DNA of 36,480 nt, from NCBI GenBank assembly GCA_013140805.1, contig JABFRW010000135.1, forward strand, positions 1 to 36,480, in the 5' to 3' direction. Below the pieces are notes generated by a model. That model was not told where the DNA came from. It was given only the letters and a program-made list of their open reading frames with translations, and made no database searches. Within the stretch, counting starts at the first letter, position 1. The number at the start of each line of letters is the position of its first letter. Source of the DNA: Candidatus Eisenbacteria bacterium (GTDB taxonomy: Bacteria; Eisenbacteria; RBG-16-71-46). The position numbers and the translations under genes are program-made. Below, one piece after another: positions 34,589 to 36,480 of this stretch.

Positions 34589-34628
34589 GAAAACGCGGGG
34601 ACCGCGCTACGGCGTGGTCCCCGTTTTC
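34589..34628. terminator. Strong rho-independent terminator after glnN
   Basis: Arms GAAAAC-GC-GGGGACC (34589-34603) and GGTCCCC-GTTTTC (34616-34628) with a 12-base loop; the T run follows the GC stem on the plus strand. A-tract and T-tract on both sides make it able to work in both directions. It lies 34 bases after the glnN stop and just before the Shine-Dalgarno of the next gene. Confidence 0.85.
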
Positions 34629-34643
34629 TCGAAGGGAGTCGAG

Positions 34644-35123
34644 ATGGGCGAGAAACAGCGAGTCCTGGATCTGCTCGATCGCGCGTACCGCGCGCAAGCC
34701 TGGCACGGGCCCTCGATCCTCGAAACACTCGAGGGTGTGAGTGCGGCGACCGCCGCGAAGCATCCGCTCAAGGGCGTTCACTCGATCTGGGAGCTGGTCG
34801 AACACATGGCGAGCTGGAACGAGATCGTGGCGCGGCGGCTTGCGGGCGAGAAGCCCGTGGTGACGCCCGAGCTCAACTTTCCGCCGGTGGTCAAGACCAC
34901 GCCCGCCGCCTGGAAGGCGACGCTCAAGCGCCTCGCACGCGCGCACGCGCGCTTCCGGCGCGAGGTTGCGAGCTTTCCGGTGACGAAGCTCGGCCGCAGG
35001 CGCCCGCGAGTGGATCAGACCTGGAACGTGCTCATCCACGGACAGATCCAGCACGGGCTCTATCATGCCGGCCAGATCGCCATGCTGCGCCGAGCACTCG
35101 GCAAGCCCGTCCCGTCGCATTGA
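34644..35123 (+). CDS. DinB-like / YfiT-fold protein
   Basis: 159 residues from ATG 34644, AGGGAG six bases upstream. Four-helix DinB fold: first helix ending in a WHGPSILETL turn, second helix with the metal-binding histidine in SIWELVEHMASWNEIVARRL, and the C-terminal pair of histidines in LIHGQIQHGLYHAGQIAMLRRAL. The three-histidine metal site is therefore complete. Members include bacillithiol- or mycothiol-dependent transferases and many uncharacterised hydrolases; which applies here is unknown. It resembles the interrupted gene at 28694-29278 in fold only. Confidence 0.88.
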   Translation: MGEKQRVLDLLDRAYRAQAWHGPSILETLEGVSAATAAKHPLKGVHSIWELVEHMASWNEIVARRLAGEKPVVTPELNFPPVVKTTPAAWKATLKRLARAHARFRREVASFPVTKLGRRRPRVDQTWNVLIHGQIQHGLYHAGQIAMLRRALGKPVPSH

Positions 35124-35146
35124 AGTCAATCGGAGGAATCGCACTC

Positions 35147-36088
35147 GTGTCGACTTCGAATCTCAGCGTCGCGCGCAAGGTGGAGGCCGCAGACTCGGGA
35201 GCGCATCCCGAGCTCGGCGCAGTACGCTGGGGACGCGACTTGAACGCGGCACTGGCGCAAAGCCGCGCGAGCGGCAAACCGGTTGCCGTGCTGTTCGACG
35301 AGGTCCCGGGCTGCGCGAGGTGCGTGGGGTTCGGTGAGCAGGTCCTCTCGCAGCCCCTGATCGTCGACGCGATCGAGTCCGAGTTCGAGCCGGTGTTCGT
35401 GCACAACAATCGAGAAGGTGCGGATGCCGCGATGCTCGCGCGTTTTCACGAACCGGCATCGAACAATCCGGTGCTGCGATTCCTCGACGCCGAAGGGCGC
35501 GACGTGATTCCGCGCCGCGATGCGCTTTACGCTCCGCACGAGATTGCGGCGCGACTCGCGGAAGCGCTGCGCGCGACCCGGCGGCCTGTGCCGGCCTACC
35601 TCGACGTGGCGATCGAGGAGACGCACCTCGCGGGCCACAAGCAGGCGGTGTTCGGCATGTCGTGTTTCTGGGAGGGCGAGGCCGCACTCGGCCGACTCGA
35701 CGGCGTGGTCGCGACCGAAGCGGTGTGGCTCGACGGAAAGGAAGCGGTCGAGGTCACCTTCGACTCGACGCGGCTCTCGTTCGCCGCGCTGACGCGGGCG
35801 GCGGTCGCGCAGCAGGCCGCGAGCCACGTGTTTGCGCGCGACGATCGCCAGCTCGCCGATGCGCACGCGGTCGTCGGGACCCATGGCGTGCGTACGAACG
35901 AGCGCGGTCGGCCGGCGCCCGAGGCGGATCGCAAGTTCTACCTGTCTCGCTCACCGCTGCGCGCGTTGCCGCTCTCGCCACTGCAGGCGACGCGCATCAA
36001 CGCCGCACTTCACGAAGGCTCGGACGCATTGCGATGGCTGAGCCCGCGGCAGCGCGAACGGGCGAAGCGCTTGACGGCGTCGCGGTGA
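35147..36088 (+). CDS. Thioredoxin-like protein with C-terminal MsrA-like domain (VPGC motif)
   Basis: 313 residues from GTG 35147 (GGAGG 10 bases upstream). Residues ~25-140 form a thioredoxin-like domain with active-site Cys56-x-x-Cys59 in DEVPGCARCVGFG, then a conserved NN-x-EG-x-DA and EPASNNPVLRFLD block. This matches a family I recall as VPGUxxT thioredoxin-like (seleno)proteins, with cysteine here at the selenocysteine position. Residues ~165-245 resemble methionine sulfoxide reductase A: FGMSCFWEGEAALGRLDG (catalytic-type Cys173 in the place of GCFWG) and VEVTFDSTRLSF. No resolving cysteine follows Cys173, so the thioredoxin half might recycle it. Cytoplasmic; exact substrate unknown. 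Confidence 0.75.
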   Translation: MSTSNLSVARKVEAADSGAHPELGAVRWGRDLNAALAQSRASGKPVAVLFDEVPGCARCVGFGEQVLSQPLIVDAIESEFEPVFVHNNREGADAAMLARFHEPASNNPVLRFLDAEGRDVIPRRDALYAPHEIAARLAEALRATRRPVPAYLDVAIEETHLAGHKQAVFGMSCFWEGEAALGRLDGVVATEAVWLDGKEAVEVTFDSTRLSFAALTRAAVAQQAASHVFARDDRQLADAHAVVGTHGVRTNERGRPAPEADRKFYLSRSPLRALPLSPLQATRINAALHEGSDALRWLSPRQRERAKRLTASR

Positions 36089-36480
36089 GCACCGCCGGTA
36101 AGGCCGCGAAACGGGCGCCTCGCGCGCGGGTCCGATGCGGCTGGGCGCGACTCGGGAATCCGCTCTACGTGGAGTACCACGACACCGAGTGGGGAGTGCC
36201 GCAGCACGACGATCGCCATCTGTTCGAGATGCTGATCCTCGAAGGGGCGCAGGCGGGCCTGAGCTGGGAGACGATCCTCAACAAACGCGCCGCCTACCGG
36301 CGTGCGTTCGCGCGCTTCGACCCGCGCAAGGTCGCGCGCTTCGAGGCCGCCGACGTGAGGCGGCTCATGGCGGACGCCGGCATCGTGCGCAATCGGCTCA
36401 AGATCGAGTCGGCGATCTCGAACGCCCGCGCGCTTCTCCAGGTACAGCGTGAGTTCGGCAGCTTCGATGCGTATCTGTGG
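36085..36480 (+). CDS. tag: DNA-3-methyladenine glycosylase I (3' end outside window)
   Basis: First 132 codons of a base-excision repair enzyme that removes 3-methyladenine from DNA. GTG 36085 overlaps the previous stop (GTGA). Comparison with E. coli Tag: zinc-ligand cysteine in RCGW (Cys18 here, Cys4 in E. coli), the HDTEWGVP motif with zinc-ligand His32, and LEGAQAGLSW containing Glu53 and Trp61, equivalent to the substrate-pocket Glu38 and Trp46. A 14-residue basic N-terminal extension precedes the family start. The C-terminal zinc ligands lie beyond the window edge. Confidence 0.95.
   Translation, partial: MSTAGKAAKRAPRARVRCGWARLGNPLYVEYHDTEWGVPQHDDRHLFEMLILEGAQAGLSWETILNKRAAYRRAFARFDPRKVARFEAADVRRLMADAGIVRNRLKIESAISNARALLQVQREFGSFDAYLW

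Noticed and set aside
1-36480. CRISPR arrays, tRNA or rRNA genes, insertion sequences, prophage genes
   Set aside because: No spaced direct repeats, cloverleaf-like sequences, transposase motifs or phage proteins were seen on either strand.

Overview
The window is about 67% GC and comes from a diderm bacterium: it carries TonB-receptor, RND and outer-membrane-factor sequences and several lipoproteins. Three secreted proteins end in a FlgD-like Ig domain of the kind used as a C-terminal sorting or anchoring module in Candidatus Eisenbacteria and other FCB-group bacteria. With the frequent GTG/TTG starts and a type III glutamine synthetase, I infer an uncultured high-GC member of that area; this assignment is an inference, not a placement.

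Layout. 1-676: start of an Asp/Glu racemase (runs off the left edge). 805-5577: a giant secreted subtilisin-like protease. 5770-8433: small genes (a membrane protein, a conserved hypothetical, a SRPBCC lipoprotein, and a divergent ArsR-SRPBCC pair with palindromes between). 8603-19026: a long minus-strand efflux operon reading tetR, TolC-like OMF (broken), RND adaptor, RND pump, HlyD-type adaptor, ABC ATPase, ABC-2 permease, LamG protein; a duplicated TGAC-N4-GTCA palindrome lies in front of tetR. 19146-23004: a TPP riboswitch controlling one uninterrupted 1238-codon reading frame in which a sodium:solute symporter is joined to a complete TonB-dependent receptor with its own signal peptide. 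This is the most unusual object in the window. 23137-25572: a secreted repeat protein, probably a beta-propeller. 25603-27027: an ArnT-like membrane glycosyltransferase. 27241-28697: an ECF sigma/RskA-type anti-sigma pair, followed by a DinB-like gene split by an in-frame TAG. 29373-30206: rhomboid protease with a zinc ribbon. 30312-32092: GntR regulator and M20 peptidase. 32330-34555: glnN with a strong terminator. 34644-36480: DinB-like protein, thioredoxin/MsrA-like two-domain protein and the start of tag (3-methyladenine glycosylase I).

How parts work together. The TPP-controlled frame would give thiamine (or precursor) uptake across both membranes from one message. A hairpin after the aptamer pairs both the ribosome binding site and the TTG start codon, so translation is the likely control point. 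The efflux operon couples two pump types (proton-driven RND and ATP-driven ABC) under one TetR regulator, but its only outer-membrane channel gene is disrupted as sequenced. No tRNA, rRNA, CRISPR array, insertion sequence or phage gene was seen. There is no gene-free stretch above 300 bases; the largest gaps are 22863-23136 (riboswitch), 32093-32329 and 27028-27240.
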